DNA from: Hydractinia symbiolongicarpus
Taxonomy: Eukaryota > Cnidaria > Hydrozoa > Anthoathecata > Hydractiniidae
Direction of reading: 5' to 3'
NCBI RefSeq assembly: GCF_029227915.1
Contig: NC_079876.1
Coordinates: 18,292,001-18,356,000 of the forward strand
Length of the DNA: 64,000 nt
Position numbers and translations under genes: made by a program
Part shown: positions 13,211 to 30,856 of the stretch, one piece after another
How positions within the stretch are numbered: the first letter of the stretch is position 1
How the letters are laid out: each line of letters opens with the position of its first letter
The notes under the pieces: generated by a model
What the model was told of the DNA's origin: nothing
The model's database searches: none
What the model saw: the letters and a program-made list of their open reading frames with translations, nothing else

Positions 13211-16200
13211 CACTGGTTTCAGACGATTTCTAATTAGCACAAATTTTTTCTGATACTAGAAATTATTAACTAAGGTATCCAGTTTAACCTTTCACCGTGG
13301 TCAAAAGGTAAGTTGCCCGAAAAAATTTCCAAATTTTTTAACCCTTCCGATATTTGTTCCCACATGCAGCCGACAAGTTTTTTATTTCCATGGTTTTGTA
13401 ATTTTGTGCTTTTTGATTCGTTAGTTTAAACAACAACCGCGACTGCCCATCGTTCGCCCGAGTGTGCAGAAAATCTAGATTTAATTTTCGCTCTGTTTAC
13501 AATATGTTACAATTAAAAATGTCTGGAAATTAAAATACTCGGTGTCTTAGGTATATCACAGATGGGCTGCTCACAAATACACCCGACAAGCCATTTTCTG
13601 TATTACTGGATGTGACACATTTCTTTTAAATACTTTTATCTGTAGCCACATGTAACTAAATCTGAGGTTTATTGTGAGGTGACTACAAGGTTTCTATCCA
13701 TGTTTTATTTTGAAATGACGGATAAAAATGCATATAATTTTTTTCAAAATACAAGAATCTTATCTTCCATTTAAAAGGATCGCGTATTTCAGCCTTTAAC
13801 TGTATTTAACCATATTTTAATGCCATGAACTTAAATATTCTGCGTCAAGTCTGAGAAAACACATGCAATTTCTCCGAACTGGTTAAATCATTCGATCTTA
13901 AACCTAGGACATGTTTTGTTAGACTATATCTGGCTGATTTCAATAATGAGAAACGCTTCATGTCTTTGTACGTGAGGCTTTTTCAAAATTAATATGCAGC
14001 CAAAAACAGTTTATCGTTTTCTTGAGGAATGGGTCACTTCGCGAATTCGGGTACTATGACAATAGTAGGAAGAAAATCTTGTCTATTGCACCAAACCAGT
14101 CCAAAACATAATACCATGTTTCAATTCATTATTTTAATTTTTACCAAAGTTACAGGGCAAAATTATGGTTTTTTATACCACTGACAGCGAAATGGTCATG
14201 GAGGCTAATTGGTATGAAGTTATTTTGTAAAACCTGAAGCTGATTTCACTCTAATGATAATAAATGTTCTTTTAAAGATGATTTATCATCAAGTTGTTCA
14301 ATATATCAAGATATTTAATATCAATTGATTTTTTTATAAGACATTCCCAAAATACGACATGATTTAACTTTGCAAGGCCCTCAAGCTGGTGTGTAATACA
14401 AGGTGGGTATAAGGTCTGACATGTAGCAAAAACCTGTGCTTTTATTTATAATGGACTTGTGAAAACATTATAGACACGGTGCAACACTATAGGCAATGAC
14501 CAACCTCGCGTGGGTCACACTTGTCCACTTAAGGTTTTTCAGGTCGGAACATTATCAAGATTTTCACAGGGAACCTAAAGAATTAACTGCTGCTTTAGTT
14601 TTACCCTAACATATTTTTATTAAAGCAGATAGCTATGCTTATGATGTTTTCAATTAAAAACTAAGACATTTTTTGTCAGCATATCGTACATATTTTCCGC
14701 ATTGTTATTTCGTGCATTCATGCTCACTTGTTAGTATGATGGAATGCAATTTATTTGAACGGATGTTATTACTACGATCAAATGTGCGATTATAATGAGG
14801 TTTTCTCTTTATCAACACCTTGTTTCTAAAAAAATACGGAAATTCACAGGTTATACCGTCCTTTTTATATTGCTTTTCAACTGCATACAGCATAACATTT
14901 TTCTAACGCATAAATAATATACGGGTATTGGTATTATTATAGTGCATCGAAACTTTAAGCCACATCGAAATGTTTTACCCAGCCTTTAACGGCATGTTGA
15001 CTGACTGTTTAGTTGCAGGTAAATCGTTCACATATGTTGGTTAGACTTAAGGACAGATATTCTGCACATCCAGTGGGGCGTCTGCAGGTGTAATGTCTTC
15101 TGGACTTCGAGCGTTGAGCGCTTCAATTATGTTGCGCAACAAGGAAGACCGCTGTAGTATTAGTGTATGTTACCTTGTAACATAAAATTAACGAAGCATA
15201 ACTTTAAAGTAGTCATGAAGTTATGAAATTTATCGCTATTTTTCATATTATTTTAAAACTAAAGGCACTGATTTAACGACTGCTACGAAGTTACTATTTT
15301 TGAGACTTAAAACTGTCGTAAGGCTTACGGGCGTCGTAAAAAGAAAAAAATATTCATATAGTTGAACTAAAATTATGCAGAAAAGTGTTTTAGATTAAAA
15401 GTATTAGCAGTAGTAATCTCTATTTAACGTAGTTATTTTTCAAAACTAAAGTGCCATAACCACAATTTTAATATTGGGGGGTGGTGACTTAAATAGAAAA
15501 TGACATATGAATTTCGCCTTATATAGCGCCCATTTTGAAAGTTTACACCTCTAGATTTGCGGAAAATGTCCTTTATTACGTCAACGATCTGATGGTTCAA
15601 TGTTAAAAAAGCTGCATTGTTTAATTGGCATCCATATTTAGATAAAAACTTCCATCAGAAACAAAAAGATAGAAAAAGAAACATATTTACATTACGCGAC
15701 TACAATAATATAAAAAATGAACAGTACCCTAGAAATTTTAAGAGTAATGGCACTTGTCTATATTGTATTCTCAAAATCTCAAAACAAGATAAGCATTTTA
15801 TTTATGTTAGTAGAACCACCTACGGATTAAAATCACGCTTGCATTAATTTGCACCATCGCAGTAAAACATTTCATTGATTTAGCTTATAACAAAGGAATA
15901 AATTGGGGAAAGAGGGGAATACTCTATTTTGTATTGAGTAACAAAAATAAACTGGGTGGTACAGACACAGACTCTGCTAATGATATCGGTAAAAATATCA
16001 ATTCGATAAATTTTTCCACTGTAGTTTTAATTAACGAAACAGGATATCATCTTTGGGAAATGCACCTTTCTCTAATTTCATGCATTTTTAAACCTGTTTA
16101 AGGTACATTATGTATATCATGTCAATAAACGATAATTTTTAATAACTGTTTATAAAAGAGGACACATAATTAAACAAGCCGTTAAAACAAGTTAATTGTT

Positions 16201-17224
16201 TGCCGCGGAACAACAGCATTAAAGTGGTCATTCTATACAAGACTTAATAATGCCTGAAACGAGATTTGTATAAAGTTTGCAAATAACTGAAGTAGAACGA
16301 AATTTATTTTCAACTTCAACTCTTCTTTTCTTCTTCCTTTATAATGAGGTTTGCCGTTTACGTCATTACCAAATTTGAGTGTCATACGACTCTCCGTTAT
16401 TCTCTTGTCAAATACACGAACATGAGCAGAATTAATACTTTCATAAAACGATTACGTAATCACATGAAAACGAGACAAGGGGAGCAAAAACTTTGTTCTG
16501 GCGTAAGAAAACAGCGATAGTGAATACCATAAGCTAGAAAATGGAAATCGAGACTTATAAACAATGCGAAATCTGTATTACGTTCTTAAAACAATATTCA
16601 ATAGGAAAGGCTCCGAAAAACTCCAATGTAGCGTTTATCACCAAGAAAATCATGTAAATTGTCCGTTGAACCTGAAAACAATGCTAGTAATATTTCTGAA
16701 ATCGATTTTGACATTGTTGATAGTAATACTAAGGACAATAATACAGGAGCAGAAGACCTTATTAAGAAGAAGGAAGAACTTGTTACCAAACGCCAACAGT
16801 ATACTAACTACGTTATGCAGGCATGCCAAGTATTGAAATATTAACTGCGTTGTTTGGTTTCATTGATCCCGGAATTGATGGTGAAAGTATTATTTTACAT
16901 AATAGTCGTAAAATCAAAGGGAATGATACAAGAGACAGGAAGCAATTTTTTTCAGGGCCTGTAGCGTTTCATTGTCATATCAGAAAATGCTACAGGTCCT
17001 GGCATGGAGGTTGCGTTGTCGTGTGAATCTTTTTTATTACTTACTACTTATTTTAACTAAACCAAAACATAGATATTGAAACTGTTATGCTGTTGGGAAC
17101 CAACAATGCCCAAAACACTTTCACAAGATAGTGTATTTCCTGACCACGGTAACTCGCATTCATGTTTGTTTTTACAGCATTATATATCATGTTAACGACC
17201 AATATCGTAAATAAAAGGCAAAGT
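13211..17224. other. Long stretch without a supportable gene
   Basis: Short frames exist, such as 15617-15847 (with a faint FIYVSRTTYGLKSRLH that recalls the GIY-YIG part of Penelope-like elements) and 16659-16844 (an acidic, Asn-rich 61-residue frame). None has start context, splice sites or a convincing domain. I see no other structure. Confidence 0.4.
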
Positions 17225-17935
17225 GTTGAAAGAACTATTAACATTATATATTATTCTAGTTTGTATCACTGAGACAAGTTTTCTGTAATAGGATTGATGG
17301 TGTTCCACCGGTCGGGATTGTAGCATGGATTGACAAAAATCGTTTAAGACAAGTAAATATGAGATAAAATGTTGAAAGAAGTAGTAGGATTGTATTAGTC
17401 GACTAGTTCAGCAGAAACTGACTTTTCGTAACAGGATTGATGGTTTCAAACCGGGCGAGATTGTTACATGTTTGACCAAAATCGCTTACGACATGTAAAT
17501 ACGAAATAAAATGATGAATAAAAATAGCAGGACTGTATTAGTCCACTAGTCTGTACTACTGAAACTGACTTTTCGAAATAGGATTGACGGTTATAAACGG
17601 GGCGATATTGTAGCATGTTTGACCAAAATCGTTTACGACATGTAAATACGAGATAAAATGATGAAAAAATAGTAGGATTGTATTTGTCGACCAGTCTCTA
17701 CTACTGAAACTGACTTTCCGTAACAGAATTGATGGTTTTAAACCGGGCGGGATTGTAGCATGTTTGACCAGAATCGTTTACGACATGTAAATACGAGATA
17801 AAATGATGAAAAAAATAGTAGGATTGTATTAGTCCATTAGTCACTACTACTGAAACTGACTTTTCGAAATAGGATTGACGTTTTTAAACGGGGCGGGATA
17901 ACATTATATTAGCCGACTAGTTTGTATTACAAGAA
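17225..17935. repeat. 145-bp minisatellite, about five units
   Basis: The marker ggattgatgg or its variants recurs at 17291, 17434, 17581, 17726 and 17872, giving spacings of 143-147 bp. Each unit also holds 'gcgggattgtagcatgtttgac', 'acatgtaaatacgagataaaatg' and 'ttagtc.actagt.tgta.tactgaaactgact'. Units differ by about 10 percent. A decayed partial unit may continue to about 18010. Confidence 0.9.
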
Positions 17936-18429
17936 TAGTTTCTTGCAGCAGGGCTCACAGTTTTGTATCAGTTGTACTAGTTCATTGTAGCAGGATTGAT
18001 AGATCGGATGCAGATGTTGCATAACCAAAATGCCTACACAAAGTACATATAAAACGTATTGATGACACAAAAGCAAAGACTACATAGATTGTATGCCTCA
18101 AATTAATTTCATGTAACGGATTCAATAATTTTAGATTTGGTTGCTTGTTACAAGTGACAAAATCTAAGCCCTACATACGCGACAAGAGTATTTTATTTTG
18201 AGGTTGAGAGTATTATATTCTGCTGTGAGTTTTTATTTGCAAGTTAGAAAAGACTGATGCATATTTGACTTGCGTTTTTTAACATTAAACCAAAGCGAAT
18301 TTGCTATCAGAAGTCTACCTATAGTAACAGGAGAGAGAGAGAAAGAGTTAATAGCAAATGCCACTACACCTTCGGTAGCAGATTTGGACAGTCTTCGTAA
18401 AATTACCTCGGGTTTATAAGCAGTCTCTT

Positions 18430-18650
18430 AGGCGGCGGCTTGTTACCTGAGGCGGCTGTCCGCATACCACAAGGGCATGGCTAGCGATTATTAAATTAGC
18501 GTAAGTTTTGTTATCATGCAATTGTTTTTATGCGATTTTTATATTTTAACTTGTGGTGCAACTTTTTCGATTCTGTTATTTGCGGACGTGTAAGTTTTTT
18601 CACAACAGCTCAAGCGACGGCCTAAGAGACAGCCAGTTTGCCTATGGTGT
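18430..18650. mobile_element. Possible short MITE with imperfect TIRs
   Basis: 'agtctcttaggcggcggcttg' near 18433 faces its imperfect reverse complement 'caagcgacggcctaagagaca' near 18612. The arms match at roughly 17 of 21 positions around an AT-rich centre. No target duplication was resolved. Confidence 0.35.
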
Positions 18651-19556
18651 GCGCCAGACTTTTTAAATTTTCGATACTGTTAAGAATATCAACCGAAAAG
18701 AACAAGGCCAAACCAATTTACTAATATCATATACAAATACTTTTTTGCTAAAATTTTATTCGTCGAAGAAAAGGCTTCTTGACCAATGACTTCACCTATG
18801 ATACTTTCAGCAACAGCAATGTCGATATTTTCAGCAACCATTACTTTAATAAATAGTTTAATAGTTCAGGTATGCATGTCGGAAAAGTAGTAGACAAGTT
18901 CAATAAAGTGTAGGTAGTAGTTTACGTGTCCCGGATCCATATCTCAATTTAACCGAGGCAATTTCGTGTAGACACATTATACACAAAATTTTCCACTATA
19001 AACAAACAAGAGATATTTCAGTCTACATTAAAGCTAATTTTTTCTATAAAAACGGGTGGTAAAAAGTACAATAATAATGCTATGAAGCATGCTCTGAAAA
19101 CTTTAAATTGAATTCTAACTTTTAAACGAGTTCGTAAAACACGTGCTTATACAAATTACGAAAGTAGAGGGTGTAATAACAAGAAGATTCAAGTTTGCTA
19201 AAACAGAATCATACATAGGATGTAGTAGAGAAGACCAATGCCTTTGCAGCTCATAAACAAAATATAAACTTTAGAAAGCAGTGCATCAAGCGTTATATAT
19301 ACAAAATGAAATTAAGCAAGAAAACACAATTTGTCTAATCAAGGTTGTATTTAAAGAAAATGTCAGCTTAGCAAAACTTAGTTTCATTAATTAAAACTAG
19401 TTGTCAAAAATTAACTCAGTATTATAATCGTCGTCAAAGTTAGGAAAGTACAGTATCGTGCGTGATAGCAGTGCTGCCTCTGGGATAACATGCAACATCA
19501 ATTATAAGAACAATTAGTAAAGAAACAAAAGCAAAACATTAACATGTTTAATATTT
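18651..19556. other. Intergenic DNA, no gene seen
   Basis: AT-rich, no recognised element or exon. It lies just downstream of the last exon of the minus-strand SET gene and may hold its 3' UTR. Confidence 0.4.
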
Positions 19557-24798
<5,242 letters not shown>

Positions 24799-24972
24799 CT
24801 TAAATATAGTAGAAAAACTATTCAGATACTATTTACGGATTAGAAACAAAGTTTAAAATATCTTGAATTAGAGTTTTTTGGGCAACATTTGTGTACCATT
24901 ACCAAAAGCTGCAATATAATAATTTGTATACCTTTATTTGTTATATAAATAACTACATAAAACATTTCTATC

Positions 24973-25719
24973 TCTTATAATAATACTAAGTGTATGTGAC
25001 GGTCATAGTGGATATCGTCATTTTCCTTTGATGTCGCCGAAATTTTCTCTAATGTCGCCGAAAAAAGTATGTCTCAAATGTTAAATTTTATGACATTACG
25101 GCGCAACGTCAATAACACTACTACTAACGTCAATATCCTATTTTAAATTAATGAAGCCAATACAGTGCACTTAAATATTTGAGGCCAAATAACTTGGAAA
25201 CGAGGTGGTGTCAATAATTTTTCCCCGCGTGGGTAAATAGGGACCAGATAGGACCAATTTAGGTAATTTTCCCAAACCTGGGTCCCTGAATCCGTTTCGG
25301 AATGGACGGGTTGATGACGTCATCAAAAATCAATTAAACCCCCCATATTTCCATAACCGTTTGTCAAAAGTACATGATCCTATACATTTTCTTGATCAGC
25401 GTTTAAAGACCTATACGTTGAAGCCAACAGGTATACAAATTTCTAAAAATTAATTTTGTTTGTTTTCACGGGTCTTTGCTGACGTCAGCATAATTTTTAA
25501 ACCCTTATATATCATTAACCGTTCATCAAAATCACATGATCACATACATTCTCTTCATGAGCGTGTCGAGCTCTACACAATAGGGACAACGGATAAAATG
25601 AATTTCGTCAATTTGTTTTTTCATATGCACTGCTGACATCAGCAAAAGGTCTAAAATAACCAATTTTTACATTGTCCCTCCTGCCTAAGTGGATTTCTCC
25701 ACGGGCCTTATCGACTAGT
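24973..25719 (-). repeat. R1 dispersed repeat, copy A (full length)
   Basis: Head at 25719 (reverse complement of actagtcgataaggcccgtgg), tail near 24973-25030 (ctaagtg...gacggtcatagtggat...cattttcctttgatg). The interior has about 130-bp modules containing 'gacgtca' and 'gatca(t/c)...cat..tttgat'. About 747 bp, noncoding. Confidence 0.75.
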
Positions 25720-26879
25720 TTATTATATTGAAAATCACTTTCCCATTTCCCCATAAAAAATGAATTCACTCACTGGATATTTTCTAGCAGCGTTCATGTC
25801 AACTTAGCAGTTTAGTTCAATATTGGTTCTTTATCTTTATAACTAAGAAAAAGTAATTCCTATGAATAAGGATAGACAATAAGGCACCAAACATCAAAAA
25901 TGGCTAACCTTTATAAAATAGCAGTTGTCACAAAACATATACATAATAAAAAAATAAAAATGATGTTAAAAAACATTAAATAAATTAGGCAATACAAGAG
26001 TTCACAGTTTTAACTAACTATTGTTTAAATAAATCTTTCTTTTGTTACAATGCTCTTTTTGAGAATTGAAAAATGGAAGTAAACTGTTATGAATTAAGAA
26101 AAGTTACAAATCATTCACATATGTTTTAAGTAGGGTTACTGGCAATAACTTACTAAATTTTCATGCCTTAAAACCATTTTTTTAGAAAATACAAAATATT
26201 CATAATGCCCATGGTCTTATTAAATTCACTCCGTTTACTTCCTTTTTTAATACAGAAAATAAGTGAACAACTTAAACTGTGAAAAGGTCAATAAAAGAGA
26301 ATATAGCACATTGAAATTTTATGCGGGATATAACTTTACACTAGAGGTTTTGGATATGTAATAGTTATAAACCAGAAATACGTGTTGACTTTTGCAATTT
26401 GATTTATATATATATGTAACATTATATTTTTTAATAAACTTATGAAGAGATTATGCATAATACGTTATTTCAAACAACACAATTTTAGCTATTTGGTCAA
26501 CTTTTAATGGGAGATCGAGTGCTTAAAGTACAGGTAAACCTAGAGTGCAAGTCGAAACCCTTGTGTATTTTGTGTTGGACAACAATTTTTTTTGCTGTTT
26601 CAGTGAAAAACGATCTACAAAATTATGTTATTTTGTAGTTCTTCTAATTTCATTTTCTGAAAAATACTGTATTTATATACCTTACGCAATTAAGAATCTT
26701 AAAAGTGTGCAAATACACACAGAATTTCATAATTGCATATGACGTATGAATACAGGAAAATTATAACTTGGGATCAGTAAAAGATATATATATGTCCAAA
26801 ATATGAAAAAGATAATCGTTTTTTAAGTTGAGTAGAAAATGTACATTACATATACTTTAAAGAAACATATACATGGTCG
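25720..26879. other. Intergenic DNA, no gene seen
   Basis: AT-rich. A 45-bp open block at 26488-26532 is bounded by AG and GTAAAC and encodes LFGQLLMGDRVLKVQ. It could be a small exon, but nothing nearby joins to it. Confidence 0.35.
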
Positions 26880-27430
26880 TTCAGCATATATATTTTTATG
26901 GTAATATTTCGACCTCCATATTGGAGGTCTTCATCAGACTATACAAAATTTTTTAACGGTTGTCATTACATTGACATCAAATCGACGTCACTGTAACGAC
27001 TTCCGTTTAAGGTACGCGAACATTGGCTTCCAGAATTTCGTCTTCACATACTGACTATCGTCTAGATTAAGGCCATGTTCACTACGCGGTGACGTGTCCT
27101 GGAACTGTATTTCCAATGCTTCGCGTACCTTACGATCAAATTTATTAAATTCTTGTTTAAGCATTTTCGCATTGTCCCAATCATAACCAGCATTACAAGA
27201 ACTAGAGTGAAATGAATCTCCTGATGCGCTCCACTTTTCTTTAATGTTGGTGTCTTTGTGTTGTTCGAAGCGGGTAGCGATTCCCAACTTCGTCTCCCCA
27301 AAATATTTTTTGCCGCATTTGCATGGGATAATGTATACGCCGGGTTGACTTAGTGGTGGTAGTTGGCATTTGTTTTTCGATGTCAATATTGTCTGAATTT
27401 TAGCAGAGCTTTTAAAGACAGTTTTATATC
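26880..27430 (-). pseudogene. Penelope-like element fragment with GIY-YIG endonuclease
   Basis: The minus-strand frame (open from about 27425; longest Met frame 27386-26988) has PGVYIIPCKCGKKYFGET, the GIY-YIG motif with the Cys pair typical of endonuclease-bearing Penelope-like elements. A conserved-looking KVREALEIQF follows. In this family the domain nicks the target for reverse transcription. The reverse transcriptase that should precede it is absent, so the copy is 5'-truncated. Downstream on the same strand, a hammerhead-like motif follows within about 80 bp. Coding capacity is intact over the endonuclease, but no promoter or complete element remains. Confidence 0.75.
26885..26945 (-). 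ncRNA. Hammerhead-ribozyme-like motif of the Penelope-like element
   Basis: Minus strand: CTGATGA (26931-26937), an 8-bp hairpin GACCTCCA/TGGAGGTC with a 3-nt loop, then GAAA (26907-26910). These are the conserved core elements in the right order. A possible stem III (ATATT with AATAT) and a weak stem I (GTATA with TATGC) can be drawn. One extra A sits between the core and stem II, and stem I has a two-base gap, so activity is doubtful. Hammerhead motifs are known in Penelope-like elements. Confidence 0.45.
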
Positions 27431-29204
27431 ATTTAAAGAGTACATTACATATATAATATATAATTGCATCTACCACCGTATCCAGTAGCCCATATATACT
27501 CTCTATGGCAAATCAGCTGTTCATTTGTTCTTAAAGAAATATTAAAGAATATGAAAATAATTAAAAAAAATTATAGATATTATCTTGTGTTCTTATGGTA
27601 TCATTATATTATTGCCCTCCAAAAATCAAAGAATGGGTGCATAAAAATCCCTGTTTTATGAGCCATAAACAAATCAAACCATTGCATCTTTCATATAACT
27701 CTTCCGTGTATCAGCCAAGTAATAAAAAATAAATATAAAGATGTTTTTTGCATTCAAAAGCTTCTGTGTTTTAACATGATTTTTCACACACTGATGTCAA
27801 CAAAAGTTATGACATTTTTACAGATAAAGAACGTCATTGATGTATATATAAAAAATATTGTATAATGCCTTTAAACAAACGACGTCACTGTGCAAGGTAC
27901 AAATGGTATTCAAAGACCAGCTATGATGTATATAAGTTGTAATATAGAAATTCACAGCTTAGTATATATAAATAAAGTTACAAATGTCCAGAAACAAATG
28001 TGTTCAATATCAGAAATGTTGATGCAGACAAACTTATGAAGTTGTCACAAGCAATAAAAGAACTATATAAATTAACACTTTTATATAAAAAAAGAAAATA
28101 AATATTTAATATCCATGATTTAAAAATCATTTATGCCTACCATAATTGTTTGGCTAGGAATGAAATGTCTTGTGTTGTACATTTATGAAGCTATGCTATC
28201 TTATTTAGATAAAAACATGAAATATTGCACATTGTTCCAGTATGCTAGCTACACACTTCACAGAGAAGTGAACACAACACAATATTTTCACAAATTAGTT
28301 TGGTGTTTTTGGAATAAATATTTGTATATAATATTTTTTCACAACGATAAAGTAAATGTGGTACAGGAAAGACATTGTATTTCGGGTAAATGAATTAAAA
28401 GAAAAAAAATTTATATTGTACCTAATATGTCCATATTTTAGTCAAAAAAACTAGCTTTTATAGAATGCTATATAGCAGATACTTTTTCCAAGGTTACTTT
28501 TAACACACTCGATACATTTTTGGGAGGTCACATAACTCACATACTTTGTGCAGGAGACGCCGGTTCAATTATGTAATGCAGCTATTATATATGCTGGTTA
28601 TTGAAAGTTACCATAGCTCCCCCCCCCATCCAGATGAACCTCCAAGGGAATGTGGATCATGGCTAATTACCCTAGTTACATGTAACAAACTTTCAGGCAA
28701 CTCATAAAATCAGTAACATTTTTTAAACTTTTTTAACCCTAAGACTGATAAAGGCTTGTCGCCAATTATATATGACCAGCCAGCCAAGGGAAATTGAACA
28801 CTGCTCTGGTCTTCTGATGATTTTAAACACTACAATTAGCTACAAGAACCTAGCTAGATAGCTTCTACAACTAATGAGCTAGCTATAGCTTTTGTAACTG
28901 GGTAAGTTAGCTAGCTATTTCACCTATTCCACAACGTTTTTTAATAATAGTAAAACAAACATAAAATACTTTCATTGAGATAGCTAGCTAGCTATCTACA
29001 CGAGTGTTGCTGCCAGCTAAATGAAAACTGGCGATATAAACCAAAGCAAAACACAGTTAGTTAGCCAACATAAACTTTGAACAACTTATTGTAGAGAGAG
29101 TTTTGTTTACAATATAGCACAGGCCCCAAACTTAACCAAAAAGATTTGCTAAACTACTGTTGGAGTGTCGCTGCCGCCAATCACGCTGCCATCTTGAAAT
29201 TATG
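27431..29204. other. Intergenic DNA with a possible old SINE
   Basis: No gene recognised. Around 28530-28575 the sequence 'ataactcacatactttgtgcaggaga' followed by 'ggttcaatta' resembles the tRNA-like head of the SINE at 1529-1812, in plus orientation and strongly diverged. The region near 28840-29000 is rich in 'agctagct'. Confidence 0.35.
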
Positions 29205-29350
29205 CACGGTAACAAAACAGCCGGAATGGTAGCAAAACCGCCCGATCTCCCGTAACAAAACAACCCGATGTAACAAAACAGCCCTATTTATGTAGCAATC
29301 CCGCCCGGATGTAACAAATCAGCCCTGCCGACATGTAACAAAACAGTCCA
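29205..29350. repeat. Short degenerate tandem of 'gtaacaaaacagccc'
   Basis: About seven variants of a ~16-18-bp unit (gtaacaaaacagcccg, gtagcaaaaccgcccg, gtagcaatcccgcccg) in a row, directly before the R1 cluster. Confidence 0.7.
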
Positions 29351-29404
29351 TGAATATAGTTATTATTATTATTATTTGTCGTTGTTATTGCCATTATTAC
29401 TCTT

Positions 29405-30140
29405 ACTAGTCGATAAAGCCCGTGGAAAAATCCACTGAGCCAGGATAAAAATGAAAAAGAAGCGTTATTTGAATTTTGATGACGTCAACAACCCATCCAC
29501 AAAAAAATTTCAGAAGCTTATTTTCACGTTGCCTCTATTGCGTAGGGCTTAAAGCGCTGATCAATAAAATGTATATGATCATCTGCTTTTGATGAGCGGT
29601 TAATGAGGTATAAGGGTTTAAAACATTTTCTGACGTCAGCAACGGCCCGTCAAAACCTAAAAATATTTTTTTAAAAATTTGTATACATGTTGCCTTTATC
29701 GCATAGATCTTGAAACGCTGATTAAGAAAATGTATAGGATCATGTACTTTTGATAAACAGTTGCAGAGATATTAGAGTTTGAAGGTTTTTTGATGACGTC
29801 ATCAACACGTCCATTCAGAAACGGATTCGGGGACCCGGGTTTGGGAAAATTACCCAAAATGGTCCTAGGTGGTCCCTGGTTACCCACGCGGTGAAAAATC
29901 ATTGACGTCACCACCTCGTTTCCAAGTTATTTGGCCTCAAAGTTTTAGGTGCACTGTAATGGCTTCATTAATTTAATATAGGATATTGACGTTAAAGTAG
30001 TGTTATTTTCGTCGCGCCGTAACGTCAGAAAGTTTGACATATTAGAGATGCATTTTTCGGCAACATCAAAGGAAAATGAAGACATCCACTTTGCCTGTCA
30101 CAGACACACAGACAGACACACTTAGCGTATTATTATATAG
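29405..30140 (+). repeat. R1 dispersed repeat, copy B
   Basis: Head actagtcgataaagcccgtgg at 29405. The tail ends in cttagcgtattattatatag at 30140, immediately before the head of copy C. Two internal modules of about 130 bp each carry 'aaacgctgat.aagaaaatgtata.gatcat.tacttttgat' and end in 'tgacgtca'. 736 bp, noncoding. Confidence 0.85.
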
Positions 30141-30856
30141 ACTAGTCGATAAGGCCCGTGGAAAAATCCACTTAGGCAGAAGGACAATGAAAAAATAGGT
30201 TGTTTTAGATTTTTTGCTGACGTCAGCAGTGCAATTACAAAAATTTTTGGCGAAATTTAGTTTATTCGTTGCCTGTACTGTGCAGAGGTTTACACGCTGA
30301 CTAAGAAAATGTATATGATCATGTCTTTTTGATAAGCAGTTAATGAGATATAAGGGTTTTAAAATTTTGATGACGTCAGTCAAACCCCCCAAAAATTTTT
30401 ATTTACAAATTTGTACACCTGCTGCCTTCATCGTATAGATCTTGAAACGCTGATCAAGAAAATGTATAGGGTCGTGTACTTTTGACAAACAGATGAGGAG
30501 ATATTAGGGTTTAAAAGTTTTTGATGACGTCATTTACCCGTCTCTTCCGAAACGGATTCATTGACCCAGGTTTGTAAAACCTACCCAAATTGGTCCCAGG
30601 TAGTCCCTAGTTACTCACACAGGAGATGACGTCAGTTATTTCCACCCGTTTCCAAGTTATTAAGCCTTAAATTTAAAAGTGCAATGCAATGGCTTCACTA
30701 ATCTTAATATACTTTCTTTTGACGTCAATATTGCTTTAACGTCAAAGTTTGCTAATTTACAGAACAAACTTTTAGGCGATATTTTATAGACTTTATCAAA
30801 GAAATTTTATCTACTTTGCAAAAGTCACAGACAGAAGCTCCGTATTATTATAAGAG
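30141..30856 (+). repeat. R1 dispersed repeat, copy C (tandem with B)
   Basis: Same head, modules and tail as copy B, 716 bp, joined head to tail with B on its left and with the copy at 30857 on its right. Similar to B but with many substitutions, so the array is not a recent assembly duplicate. Confidence 0.85.

Noticed and set aside
15617-15847. GIY-YIG fragment of a second Penelope-like element
   Set aside because: Only a dozen residues are suggestive. The frame lacks the preceding GVY-C-C motif.
26488-26532. 15-codon exon on the plus strand
   Set aside because: Splice-like borders occur by chance in AT-rich DNA and nothing joins to it.
28620-28630. Poly-C run as a regulatory site
   Set aside because: Isolated homopolymer without further structure.
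29405-30856. Helitron interpretation of R1 (TC start and CTAG end at the B/C junction)
   Set aside because: The ctag before tcgataagg is present at every copy's head, including isolated ones, so it belongs to the head and does not define a Helitron 3' end.
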